Positions 18,122 to 26,725 of a stretch of DNA of 64,000 nt are shown here, in pieces. Source of the DNA: Listeria welshimeri serovar 6b str. SLCC5334. Its GTDB lineage: Bacteria > Bacillota > Bacilli > Lactobacillales > Listeriaceae. The notes beneath the pieces are model-generated. The model did no database searches. It worked only from the letters and a program-made list of their open reading frames with translations, and had not been told where the DNA came from. The stretch is taken from assembly GCF_000060285.1 (NCBI RefSeq), contig NC_008555.1, positions 2,046,001-2,110,000 on the forward strand, given 5' to 3'. The translations under genes and the position numbers were made by a program. The first letter of the stretch is position 1. The number at the start of each line of letters is the position of its first letter.

Positions 18122-19426
18122 TTATTTACTTAATGGACTACCTTTCACATAAACATCACATAGGCTTAGGACAAATTCACTGAACATGGCGTTTGACCAA
18201 GCGAACCAGTCTCGTGTGAACTCAGCTGGGTTTGATGCGTTAACACCCTCATGCATATAATCTGTTTCGCCATCTCCCGCAATCAACATTTCTAGAATTG
18301 CTTGTTTTTCTGCTTCTGTTTCTGCTGTTAAACCTTCGATACTAAGTGCAATCGGCCAAACATAGTGATCTGGTGTATGTGGGCTACCTATTCCAGTAAG
18401 CACACTACCTTCCACGAAATAAGGATTTTCGCGACTTAAAATAAGTTTTCTAGTCGCTTGGTAAGAAGCATCGTTTTTTTCACAAAAGCCTAGGTAAGGA
18501 GCAGCAAGAAGACTAGGTACATTCGCATCATCCATAAATAGCTTACGTCCAGTACCGTCGACTTCATAAGCATAGACATCCCCGTAATAAGGGTGCGGCT
18601 GTTTCGCGTATGTTTCTATTCCAGCTGCCACTTCCTCTCTTAATTTGGCACTAGCTTGTAGTAATTCTTGATCAGCTGGGTAAAAAGCTAGCGCGATTTC
18701 TTTCACATAATCCATGACCACGACTAAAAACATGTTACTAGGAACAAGATAGCCATACATACAAGCGTCATCACTTGGTCTAAAACCACTCCATGACATA
18801 CCAGTATAACTAACATCTGTTCCTTTCCCGTTATTATTTAAGGTATCTGATTGACGCACATTTTCTCGTTCAAAACGATAAGGACTTTTTTCTGTATGAT
18901 TTTGTTCGGTTTTAAAGACCTCAATAATTTTGTGCAAAGCTTGGTTGAATTCTTCTGTAAAATGACCGGTATGATTAGTACTTTTCCATAGTAGATATGC
19001 TAACTGCACAGGATAACAGAGTGAATCAATTTCATATTTGCGCTCCCATACAAGATCTGTCATTGCTGTTTTATCTTGTTGAAAACCTTCGCCATTAGCC
19101 GATTTATTAAATGCATTAGCATATGGGTCATGTAGGATACATTTTGTTTGTAATTTTACTAGATTTTCAATTAACGTTGCCATTTCTTCATCTTCTTCTG
19201 CAACGATTAAGTATGGTCTTATTTGGCTTGTGGAATCTCGTAACCACATAGCTGGAATGTCACCTGTAATAACAAACGGAAGCCCTTCTTCTGTTTCTTG
19301 TAAAGTAGTTGTATACGTATTGATAAAGCATTTTTCAAACATCCGATGAAGTTTTTCATTTTCTGGAAAAGTGTTTTTCACTTTATCTATCCATTTGTTA
19401 AAACTTGCTGGTACTTTTTTCGTCAT
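18122..19426 (-). CDS. GH125 exo-alpha-1,6-mannosidase
   Basis: 434 residues of the GH125 (former DUF1237) fold. Signature stretches are GDIPAMWLRDSTSQIRPYL (about 55-73), LVWERKYEIDSLCYPVQLAY (about 125-145), GMSWSGFRPSDDACMYGYLVPSNMF (about 208-232) and, near the C-terminus, YMHEGVNASNPAEFTRDWFAWSNAMFSE. Characterised GH125 enzymes remove terminal alpha-1,6-linked mannose with inversion. No signal peptide is present, so it acts in the cytoplasm on imported oligosaccharides. It starts 2 bases after the upstream GH38 stop codon. Confidence 0.9.
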   Translation of the reverse strand: MTKKVPASFNKWIDKVKNTFPENEKLHRMFEKCFINTYTTTLQETEEGLPFVITGDIPAMWLRDSTSQIRPYLIVAEEDEEMATLIENLVKLQTKCILHDPYANAFNKSANGEGFQQDKTAMTDLVWERKYEIDSLCYPVQLAYLLWKSTNHTGHFTEEFNQALHKIIEVFKTEQNHTEKSPYRFERENVRQSDTLNNNGKGTDVSYTGMSWSGFRPSDDACMYGYLVPSNMFLVVVMDYVKEIALAFYPADQELLQASAKLREEVAAGIETYAKQPHPYYGDVYAYEVDGTGRKLFMDDANVPSLLAAPYLGFCEKNDASYQATRKLILSRENPYFVEGSVLTGIGSPHTPDHYVWPIALSIEGLTAETEAEKQAILEMLIAGDGETDYMHEGVNASNPAEFTRDWFAWSNAMFSEFVLSLCDVYVKGSPLSK

Positions 19427-19428
19427 AA

Positions 19429-22083
19429 TTATACTCCTTTTAAAGTAATGATTTCATTTGGTAAAACAGTAAATTGGCTTTCGGCATCTCCGCTTGTCTC
19501 TTCTAAAATAGTGGATTTTCTCCATGGATTAACCGTATTTAATAGTTTTGGCTCGCTTGATGTTTGATAAAAACGAATAATAGGCTGATTATCTTTTGCG
19601 AGTTTCCACGCAGAGAATACAAATCCATCTGCCGTTTTCCATTTTGCAAAGTCTTTTGTTTCTGGGAGCACTTTTTCTTTCTTTGATGTATGTTGTATCG
19701 CAAAAACTGGACTTAAGAGTGCGTTTACTTGTGCTGGAATAGCAGTGTTAGCAACATCCGGCTCATCTGTTAGGATTAAATGGAATTCTGCTGTGATTTC
19801 GCGATGGCATTCTGCTTCATATGCTGGGAAATCACCCCAATCTCCAATTTCTGAAACTGCGCGTAATAGTGTTAACTCGATACTGTCGCCTTGTTCGCTT
19901 ACTTCATACTCTGGTAACCCAAGACTAGCAACTACCATGTTTCCGCTAGCAACAAAACCTTGTTTTCTATTATCTTTTGCTGGGTTCGTCCATTCTTTGA
20001 CTTGTTTATTGGCACGAGTTACTACTTCAAAAACACTTCCCGCTTGATGCGTTTCTGTTTGCTTTCCAGTTGGTAAAATTACTCGCAAGCGATGATCATC
20101 TACACTGTTAACAAAGTTGATGCGGATATTTAATTGCTTATCCTGCTTATTCAAAGTTAATTCTGTCGTAATTCTAAATGTAGTGTGGTTTTCCGAACGA
20201 TCAGATTTTCGGTCTGGATGCCACACTAGTCTGCGTTTTTCTTCGGCAAAAGCTTTACTTGCACTGACTGGGATTTCTATTTCATGTTTAATTTCTATTG
20301 TCTTACCAAGTTCATCTTCACGTAATACACGAATGAAAGGTGTTGAATCAAGTGTATTTAATCGTAAATTGTCTCCCGTTTCTTTAAACATATACTCATT
20401 ACCAATGTCACCCGCATCCTCATATGCACCAACGCCTGCGATTTCAACAGCTGTCTGTTTATCCAAAATCGTATAAGTCCCGTTCGGCGCCACTTCAACT
20501 TTTAAATAACGATTCTCTAGTTGGAAGTCTTGTGCTATCTCCGTATTATTGTCTTCTAAATGAACTGGATACGCATAAATTGTTTCATAACCAACTGCTG
20601 GTAAATTTTCTACCACAAAAGTTAGTTTATATTTTCTAGCAAAATAAGAATCGCGGAATTTGCGCTCTGGTAAATTATAATTGAATCTAGTACCAAGAGA
20701 TTCTACGATAACTGGAATTTCTTTACCGTCCTTCGTTTCTAAACGGAAACTTTGTTCAGGAAGTTTGGCAAGTTCATCTGGTATTAATTCAAAATGCATA
20801 TCAGAAAAATGAATGGCATCTGTTTCAAGTTCTAATTCCACTGTTCTAGTTGCTTCCATACCACCTGCATGAAAAACAGTAATTGGAATACCTGCATCAT
20901 TTGTTGCTATTTGCTCCGCTATTTTTTGCGCTGCGTTTTGGATAATAGCCATCGCCCTCTGTTCCACTTTTTCAAAACGAGCTTCCATTTCGCGGTGCAC
21001 CTCATCCAAACTACATCCTGTAATACTGTCATGGATTTGGTTTTCCATGAGTAATTTCCAAGCAAAAGCTAAGTATTCATGTGGATAACTAACACCTGCT
21101 TCTGTTGCCATCACAGAAATCGGTTCAGCTAAGCGCTCTAGTAATCGTTCTATTTTCGCATTGGCTTGTTTTAAATAAATCCGAGATGAAGCTGTGTTAG
21201 CAAGTGTTGACCAACCATCTGATTGTTGGCTTGTTAACTCCCCATGTACTGTTTGTAGTTTTTCAGGCTTAAGCCCAGCCTTTACAGCATCTTGGTATTT
21301 TTCAAAATGACTGTGAATAAAATCGACATCTGGATAAAGTTCCCGAGCTACTTCAAGAGCTTCTGCTAAATCTATTTGTACAGGTTGATGATCGCAACCA
21401 TTCATAAATAACCAATCATCCGTCGATGCAAATCTTTCCACATCTGCTAATTTCTTATCCCAAAAATCTTTTGCTTCTTCTTTATCTACTGGAATTTCAT
21501 TACCATTGGAATACCAATTGGCTAGTAAGATCCCTAAAACTTTTGAACCATCTGGACTTTCCCAAAACATCTCAGAATATTTCGAGGCAAAAGCACTATC
21601 GAAAACTTGATTATTAAACCCAGTTGGATTAACACCTCGTCCGAAAACAACTGTATCAAAACCAGCTTGACGCATTAATTGTGGTACTTGACCATATAAT
21701 CCAAACGTATCTGGAAAATAACCAATTTTTTCTACTTGACCAAATTCTTCTGCCATTTCTAATCCATATTGCAAATTACGAATATTTGCTTCGCCACTTG
21801 TCAAAAAAGCATCTTGCAACATATACCATGGCCCAATGCGTAATTTTCCTTCCGAAACCAATTGCTTCATTTTTTCTTTTTTGGCCGGTTTTACAGCCAA
21901 ATAATCTTCTAACATGATCATTTGTCCGTCCATATGAAAGTGATTAAAACCATTTTCTTTATCAAGTAACGCTTCTACTTCATCCATAAGTGTAACAAGT
22001 CTAAATCTTAAACTTTCCAGTGGTAAAAACCATTCTCTATCCCAATGAGAATGCGAAATAATATGCGCTTTCTTTCTAGTCAT
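19429..22083 (-). CDS. GH38 alpha-mannosidase, MngB-like
   Basis: 884 residues. The zinc-binding start HIISHSHWDREWFLPLES, followed by HFHMDGQMIMLEDYLAVKPAKKEKM and KLRIGPWYMLQD, closely resembles E. coli MngB (mannosylglycerate hydrolase). The nucleophile Asp is in GYFPDTFGLYGQ. There is no signal peptide, so it acts in the cytoplasm. It is the first gene of the minus-strand mannoside operon, behind a promoter with a perfect cre site. Because the operon has a binding-protein importer and GH125 rather than an MngA-type PTS, its substrate is more likely a manno-oligosaccharide than mannosylglycerate. Confidence 0.88.
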   Translation of the reverse strand: MTRKKAHIISHSHWDREWFLPLESLRFRLVTLMDEVEALLDKENGFNHFHMDGQMIMLEDYLAVKPAKKEKMKQLVSEGKLRIGPWYMLQDAFLTSGEANIRNLQYGLEMAEEFGQVEKIGYFPDTFGLYGQVPQLMRQAGFDTVVFGRGVNPTGFNNQVFDSAFASKYSEMFWESPDGSKVLGILLANWYSNGNEIPVDKEEAKDFWDKKLADVERFASTDDWLFMNGCDHQPVQIDLAEALEVARELYPDVDFIHSHFEKYQDAVKAGLKPEKLQTVHGELTSQQSDGWSTLANTASSRIYLKQANAKIERLLERLAEPISVMATEAGVSYPHEYLAFAWKLLMENQIHDSITGCSLDEVHREMEARFEKVEQRAMAIIQNAAQKIAEQIATNDAGIPITVFHAGGMEATRTVELELETDAIHFSDMHFELIPDELAKLPEQSFRLETKDGKEIPVIVESLGTRFNYNLPERKFRDSYFARKYKLTFVVENLPAVGYETIYAYPVHLEDNNTEIAQDFQLENRYLKVEVAPNGTYTILDKQTAVEIAGVGAYEDAGDIGNEYMFKETGDNLRLNTLDSTPFIRVLREDELGKTIEIKHEIEIPVSASKAFAEEKRRLVWHPDRKSDRSENHTTFRITTELTLNKQDKQLNIRINFVNSVDDHRLRVILPTGKQTETHQAGSVFEVVTRANKQVKEWTNPAKDNRKQGFVASGNMVVASLGLPEYEVSEQGDSIELTLLRAVSEIGDWGDFPAYEAECHREITAEFHLILTDEPDVANTAIPAQVNALLSPVFAIQHTSKKEKVLPETKDFAKWKTADGFVFSAWKLAKDNQPIIRFYQTSSEPKLLNTVNPWRKSTILEETSGDAESQFTVLPNEIITLKGV

Positions 22084-22105
22084 TTTGACCCTCCAAATAT
22101 CCTTT

Positions 22106-22154
22106 TTGTATTCGCTTTCAAGCTAAGTATAGTAAGGGCTAAAGCGAATTGCAA
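22106..22154 (-). promoter_or_regulatory. Promoter of the mannoside operon with perfect cre
   Basis: Minus strand TTGCAA (22149-22154) and TATACT (22126-22131), 17-base spacer. Immediately downstream, TTGAAAGCGAATACAA (22106-22121) fits every position of WTGNNARCGNWWWCAW, so CcpA would block promoter clearance when glucose is present. Confidence 0.85.
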
Positions 22155-22278
22155 TGCTACGCCTGAAACTACTATGAATAATCCATTTTCCCTTGATTTG
22201 TCCATTACAAGAAAGCGTAATCCTTACTGCTCTAGACATGGGTAATTTATCCCTTTCCAAATCTTTAAAAAAGCCAAA

Positions 22279-22306
22279 TTGACTTCTTTTCTCGCTATGA
22301 TATATT
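22279..22306 (+). promoter_or_regulatory. Promoter of the divergent GH38 gene
   Basis: Plus strand TTGACT (22279-22284) and TATATT (22301-22306) with a 16-base spacer and a TGn element before the -10. A degenerate cre-like run (TTGAAACCGTTCCA) follows the -10 but misses consensus at several positions. Confidence 0.65.
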
Positions 22307-22362
22307 GAAACCGTTCCAGACAAAAAAATTACTACAAATAGAGAAAGGATATGAGAATACAT

Positions 22363-25300
22363 ATGTTTTTCACAAAAGACAAACTACGAGGTAGACTAGA
22401 TGAAGTTGCGCTTTATCGTTATGAAAAAACTTATCCTATCAGTAAATTTCAAGCAGCAGAAGATACGGATGGAGAAATTGCTGCTCGACCAGCTAATGTT
22501 AGCTATCACACCGAACTAAATATTGGAGATAACTGGGCAGGCAGAGATCGTTATGTCTGGTTAAAAACAACCATTACTTTTCCAAAAGTAAAAACCAGTA
22601 CACGCTTGATTGGCTACTTCGATTTTGGAAATACTGGTGACGGACATAACTCAGGTTTTGAATCCCTATTATTCGTGAACGGGGAACCATTCCAAGGTGT
22701 GGATCAAAATCACCGGGAAGTTCTTTTCCCAGATAGTTTTGCTGGAAAAACAACTGAACTAGTTTTTCGTTTATGGTCTGGCCTTGAGGGCGGAGGAAAG
22801 CCTTCGATTCAAACACATCAATTAAAAGAAGCATTTATTGGCTATTTAAATCTCGTGATTGATGACTTATATTTCACTAGTAAAGCAACCTTAAAAACAC
22901 TCGATCAACTCGAAGAAAAAAATCCTATCCATGCACCACTTCTTCAAGCAATTAATCGTGCTTACCTTGCAATTGATTGGTCAACTCCTGGATCAGCGCA
23001 AAATCTTTCATCCATGGAAACAGCCAACCAAATCTTGCAAGCTGCGATTAAAGAAATGCCGAAAAACTTTCCTATCAAAGTAGCGGCAGTTGGACATACT
23101 CATATAGATGTAGCATGGTTATGGCGTTTAAAACATACTCGTGAAAAAGCAGCTCGCTCCTTTTCTACTGTGCTTCATTTAATGGAAGATTATCCGGAAT
23201 ATTTATTTTTACAGTCTCAGCCACAACTTTATGCTTATATGAAAGAAGACTATCCAGAAATTTACGCTAAAATTAAGGCTAAGATTAAAGATGGTAACTG
23301 GGAAGCTGATGGTGGAATGTGGCTTGAAGCTGACTGTAACATACCAAGCGGGGAATCTCTCGTTCGCCAAATGCTCTATGGCCAGAAGTTTTTACGTGAG
23401 GAGTTTGGTAAACCTTCAAGCTTTTTATGGCTACCAGATGTGTTCGGATATAGCTGGGCTTTACCACAGATTCTTCGTAAATCAGGTATTAAAACTTTTA
23501 TGACAACTAAAATCAGTTGGAATCAATACAACAGAATGCCGCATGATACATTCAAGTGGCGCGGAATCGATGGGACCGAAATTCTGACCCACTTCATTAC
23601 TGCACCAGAGAAAAACAGCCGTATTTCCACTTATAATGGTAAAATGACTGCCCGTGAACTTGTTGGTCTTTGGGATAAATATCAAGATAAAGAAGTGAAT
23701 CAAGAACTATTACTTGCTTATGGATACGGGGATGGAGGAGGAGGCGTTAACCGAGAAATGCTAGAAATGCGGCGCCGATATGATGTAATGCCAGGAATTC
23801 CTGAAGTAAAACCAAAAAGCGCAACAAATTATTTCAATGACCTCCACCAAACAATCGAAAACACAGATCAATACGTTCATACTTGGAACGGGGAACTTTA
23901 TTTTGAATATCACCGAGGCACCTATACAAGCCAAGCCTTTACAAAAAAAATGAACCGTAAAATAGAACTTGGTTTAAGAGATAGTGAATGGCTTTCTGTT
24001 TTAGCTAATTTAAAACAAGGAACAACTTACCCGACCGAAAAATTAGCAAGCATTTGGCAGATTTTGCTCCGTAATCAGTTTCATGATATTATTCCTGGTT
24101 CTTCCATAAAAGAAGTGTATGACGACGCGCTTATCGAATACACTGAAGCGCTGACAGAAACTAACACGCTTATTTCCAAGCAGTTAGCTAATTTAACTAA
24201 AACGGTTGATGAGAAAATAACCCTTTGGAATAGTTCTACGTGGTCTCGTTCACGTTATATCGAAATATCGCCCGAAAATCCAGCTGATAATTTAGCATTT
24301 TTTGATGAACAAAATAACCCACTTCCAGCGCAAAAATTAGCAAATGGCTCTTGGCTTATTCAACATTCCACCTTACCATCATTAGGAGCTTCAAGTATTT
24401 CAGTGAAAGAAACTAAAAATATTTTAAAACAATCATCCTTTGACTATAAAAATAACACTTTAGAAACACCATTTTATCAAATCACATGGAACGAAAACGG
24501 GCAATTCACCTCCATTTTTGACAAAAAAAATAACCGCCAAGTTTTAGCGGAAAATGCACGTGGAAATGTATTTCAATTATTTGAAGATAAACCTATGTGG
24601 CATGATGCTTGGGATATCGACCTTTTCTATCAAGAAAAACAAAAGGAAATCAAGGATTTAACTTCTTTTGAACTTGTCGATAACGGTCCATTAAAATTAA
24701 CGCTTAAACAAGTACTGCATTCGGAAAAATCACAAATAACTCAGTGGATTCATTTTTATCATGATTGCCCTGAAATCAGATTCGAAACAGAGGTAGATTG
24801 GCGTGATCGTAATCAATTACTAAAAGTTGCCTTTCCTGTTTCAGTGCATGCAAGTGAAGCAAGTTATGATATCCAATTCGGAAATGTGAAACGACCAACC
24901 CACTGGAACACAAGCTGGGATTATGCGCGTTTTGAAACAGTTGGACATCAGTGGGCAGACCTTTCTGAGAAAAATTATGGTGTAAGCTTACTCAATGATT
25001 CTAAGTATGGTTATGATATTAAAGATTCCACCATTCGTTTAACCTTGCTCAAAGCTGCTGGTTATCCTGATCCAGAGGCCGATTTAGGCGTCCATAACTT
25101 CACTTATTCTCTTTTCCCACATCAAGGCGATTTCTTAGACGGAGAAACAGTACAAACAGCATGGGAATTAAATAATCCTATTTTCTCTTCAAAAGGAGAA
25201 ATAGAACCGTTCTCTCTTTTCCAAGTGACTAATCCTTATGTGGTAATTGATAGTGTAAAACAAGCAGAGGACGCTAATGGCTTCATTGTTCGTTTACATG

Positions 25301-25461
25301 AATTTGCAGGCACACACGGTGAAGTGACATTAGATAGTGACTATCAGATTGCCTCTATAACAGAATGCAATCTACTTGAGGAAAATGAAACATCACTAAA
25401 AACGCCAACTTTTGCAATCTCTCCATTTGAAATTAAAACATATCGAATTCAACTAACATAA
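22363..25461 (+). CDS. GH38 alpha-mannosidase, long type
   Basis: 1032 residues from ATG 22363. An in-frame ATG at 22351 lies only 2 bases from the AAAGGA site, whereas 22363 lies 14 bases away, so the start is uncertain. After an N-terminal domain of about 240 residues comes the catalytic core: VGHTHIDVAWLWRLKHTREKAARSF (zinc), NWEADGGMWLEADCNIPSGES, nucleophile Asp in FLWLPDVFGYSWALPQIL, and LRNQFHDIIPGSS. Beta-sandwich domains follow. The length resembles Man2C1-type cytosolic mannosidases. There is no signal peptide. It is divergent from the mannoside operon, whose MngB-like GH38 is a different subfamily. Confidence 0.92.
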   Translation: MFFTKDKLRGRLDEVALYRYEKTYPISKFQAAEDTDGEIAARPANVSYHTELNIGDNWAGRDRYVWLKTTITFPKVKTSTRLIGYFDFGNTGDGHNSGFESLLFVNGEPFQGVDQNHREVLFPDSFAGKTTELVFRLWSGLEGGGKPSIQTHQLKEAFIGYLNLVIDDLYFTSKATLKTLDQLEEKNPIHAPLLQAINRAYLAIDWSTPGSAQNLSSMETANQILQAAIKEMPKNFPIKVAAVGHTHIDVAWLWRLKHTREKAARSFSTVLHLMEDYPEYLFLQSQPQLYAYMKEDYPEIYAKIKAKIKDGNWEADGGMWLEADCNIPSGESLVRQMLYGQKFLREEFGKPSSFLWLPDVFGYSWALPQILRKSGIKTFMTTKISWNQYNRMPHDTFKWRGIDGTEILTHFITAPEKNSRISTYNGKMTARELVGLWDKYQDKEVNQELLLAYGYGDGGGGVNREMLEMRRRYDVMPGIPEVKPKSATNYFNDLHQTIENTDQYVHTWNGELYFEYHRGTYTSQAFTKKMNRKIELGLRDSEWLSVLANLKQGTTYPTEKLASIWQILLRNQFHDIIPGSSIKEVYDDALIEYTEALTETNTLISKQLANLTKTVDEKITLWNSSTWSRSRYIEISPENPADNLAFFDEQNNPLPAQKLANGSWLIQHSTLPSLGASSISVKETKNILKQSSFDYKNNTLETPFYQITWNENGQFTSIFDKKNNRQVLAENARGNVFQLFEDKPMWHDAWDIDLFYQEKQKEIKDLTSFELVDNGPLKLTLKQVLHSEKSQITQWIHFYHDCPEIRFETEVDWRDRNQLLKVAFPVSVHASEASYDIQFGNVKRPTHWNTSWDYARFETVGHQWADLSEKNYGVSLLNDSKYGYDIKDSTIRLTLLKAAGYPDPEADLGVHNFTYSLFPHQGDFLDGETVQTAWELNNPIFSSKGEIEPFSLFQVTNPYVVIDSVKQAEDANGFIVRLHEFAGTHGEVTLDSDYQIASITECNLLEENETSLKTPTFAISPFEIKTYRIQLT

Positions 25462-25462
25462 A

Positions 25463-25508
25463 AAAACGCGCAGCAGAACTTCTCCCTAAGAAGTTCGCTG
25501 CGTGTTTT
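25463..25508. terminator. Bidirectional terminator between GH38 and cspB
   Basis: Long imperfect stem (AAAACGCGCAGCAGAACTTCT against AGAAGTTCGCTGCGTGTTTT; one mismatch and one bulge) lying between two converging genes. It ends in T runs in both directions. Confidence 0.88.
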
Positions 25509-25529
25509 ATACGTTTAACGTGATCAGAA

Positions 25530-25730
25530 TTAAAGTTTAGTAACTTTTTCTGCTTGTGGGCCACGTTGGCCTTCAACGATTTCAAATTCAACGCTTTGAC
25601 CTTCGTCTAAAGTTTTGAATCCTTCACCTTCGATAGCGCTGAAGTGTACGAATACATCATCTCCGCCTTCTACTTCGATGAAACCGAAACCTTTTTCACT
25701 GTTAAACCATTTAACTGTACCTGTTTGCAT
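25530..25730 (-). CDS. cspB: Cold-shock protein
   Basis: 66-residue OB-fold protein with RNP1 KGFGFI (13-18) and RNP2 VFVHF (26-30). It binds single-stranded RNA and DNA and melts mRNA structure in the cold. The gene position between the GH38 gene and the PAP2 gene corresponds to the cspB locus of L. monocytogenes (lmo2016, from memory). It has a 5' leader of about 160 bases, which is usual for cold-induced csp genes, and a GGAGG ribosome binding site. Confidence 0.93.
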
Positions 25731-25830
25731 ATTTCACAAACCTCCAAAAAATTTTCTTAATATGTTTCTTTTACTAACGAAAAAGATGTTAACAACAAGC
25801 TAAGCATTTTTTCAATTACAAAATTCACAT

Positions 25831-25870
25831 ATTAGCAAAGATACTCACTCATATCAATATCCTTGCTAAT
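25831..25870 (-). ncRNA. Structured element in the cspB 5' leader
   Basis: ATTAGCAA (25831-25838) pairs with TTGCTAAT (25863-25870), and GATA (25840-25843) with TATC (25858-25861), giving a hairpin with a 14-base loop in the cspB leader. It starts roughly 20 bases after the expected transcription start. Cold-shock mRNAs often carry temperature-responsive leaders; this one is a candidate only. Confidence 0.45.
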
Positions 25871-25897
25871 GTGTAAATAAACTTCCTCAACAATTAT

Positions 25898-25926
25898 ATA
25901 TTAACGCCAACGAACAAATAAATCAA
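25898..25926 (-). promoter_or_regulatory. Promoter of cspB
   Basis: Minus strand TTGATT (25921-25926) and TAATAT (25898-25903) with a 17-base spacer, about 170 bases ahead of the cspB start. Confidence 0.6.
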
Positions 25927-25975
25927 GCGAAAAAGCCGCACGGTTACAAAATAGATTATTCAGTTTACTTTTTTA

Positions 25976-26013
25976 AAAACCCTGCTATAAGTTCATTCTT
26001 ACAACAGGGTTTT
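25976..26013 (-). terminator. Terminator of the PAP2 gene
   Basis: Stem AAAACCCTG/CAGGGTTTT (25976-25984 and 26005-26013) with an additional inner TAAG/CTTA pairing, 3 bases after the PAP2 stop codon, followed by T on the minus strand. Confidence 0.8.
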
Positions 26014-26016
26014 CTA

Positions 26017-26712
26017 TTAATCAATGATACTTTTATCTTTAATACGCCATTTCACAAGTAAGTTATGTAGCGGCTTACGAGCTAAGAAATAAACTCCTAG
26101 AGAGATAAAAACGGAAGCTGTACCAAGGAAGAATCCACCAAGGACGTCCGTTGGGAAATGCACACCGAGATAAACACGCGTATACATTACAAATAAAATG
26201 AAACCATAGCCGATAATTCCAATAACGATTTTTTGCCACATTTTTGGCACTGTAAAAATCAAGAACATCGCTGCAAGTCCATAAAAAACAGCTGTAGCAG
26301 TCGCGTGTCCACTAGGAAAACTAAAACCTGACTCACTAATTAACCAATTAACACTAGCTGGACGCGTACGACCAACCAAGCTTTTTAAAACAAGATTTAG
26401 GACCACTCCACAAACAAGCATCGTGCCACCAAACCAAAGACCAACAACAAATTTTCGTAAAAAGAATAGAATAAGTACGACCACAATAGTTAAAATGATA
26501 GTTGTTTCTGCACTACCTAAATTTGTCACTAACTTAACAATAGATGTTTTATCTGGCTGTATTCCTCCACGAATTTTTTCAATCCAACTTAGATCAAAAC
26601 GCGCTACCCAGTTACTTTCTGTTGCTATAGCTGAGGCAATTGTAATAAATAAAACAAGACAAAATCCGCCAATAACGAATAACGGTGTTGCTTTTTTACG
26701 ATTTGTATTCAT
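26017..26712 (-). CDS. PAP2-family membrane phosphatase
   Basis: 231 residues with six membrane segments. The phosphatase motifs are KSLVGRTRPA (about 115-125), FPSGHATATAVFYG (about 147-160) and the third motif RVYLGVHFPTDVLGG (about 192-206) with the catalytic His. Such enzymes dephosphorylate membrane lipids, for example undecaprenyl pyrophosphate or phosphatidylglycerophosphate. The actual substrate is not evident. It lies 13 bases after dapF in the same direction and shares its terminator. Confidence 0.9.
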   Translation of the reverse strand: MNTNRKKATPLFVIGGFCLVLFITIASAIATESNWVARFDLSWIEKIRGGIQPDKTSIVKLVTNLGSAETTIILTIVVVLILFFLRKFVVGLWFGGTMLVCGVVLNLVLKSLVGRTRPASVNWLISESGFSFPSGHATATAVFYGLAAMFLIFTVPKMWQKIVIGIIGYGFILFVMYTRVYLGVHFPTDVLGGFFLGTASVFISLGVYFLARKPLHNLLVKWRIKDKSIID

Positions 26713-26725
26713 GTTTAACTCCTTT

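Noticed and set aside
22300-22320. Possible cre at the promoter of the long GH38 gene
   Set aside because: TTGAAACCGTTCCAGA misses the consensus at several positions including the terminal CA, so it was not listed as a site.
22123-22362. 79-residue minus-strand frame across the divergent mannosidase promoters
   Set aside because: It covers both promoters and the cre site and has no ribosome binding site.
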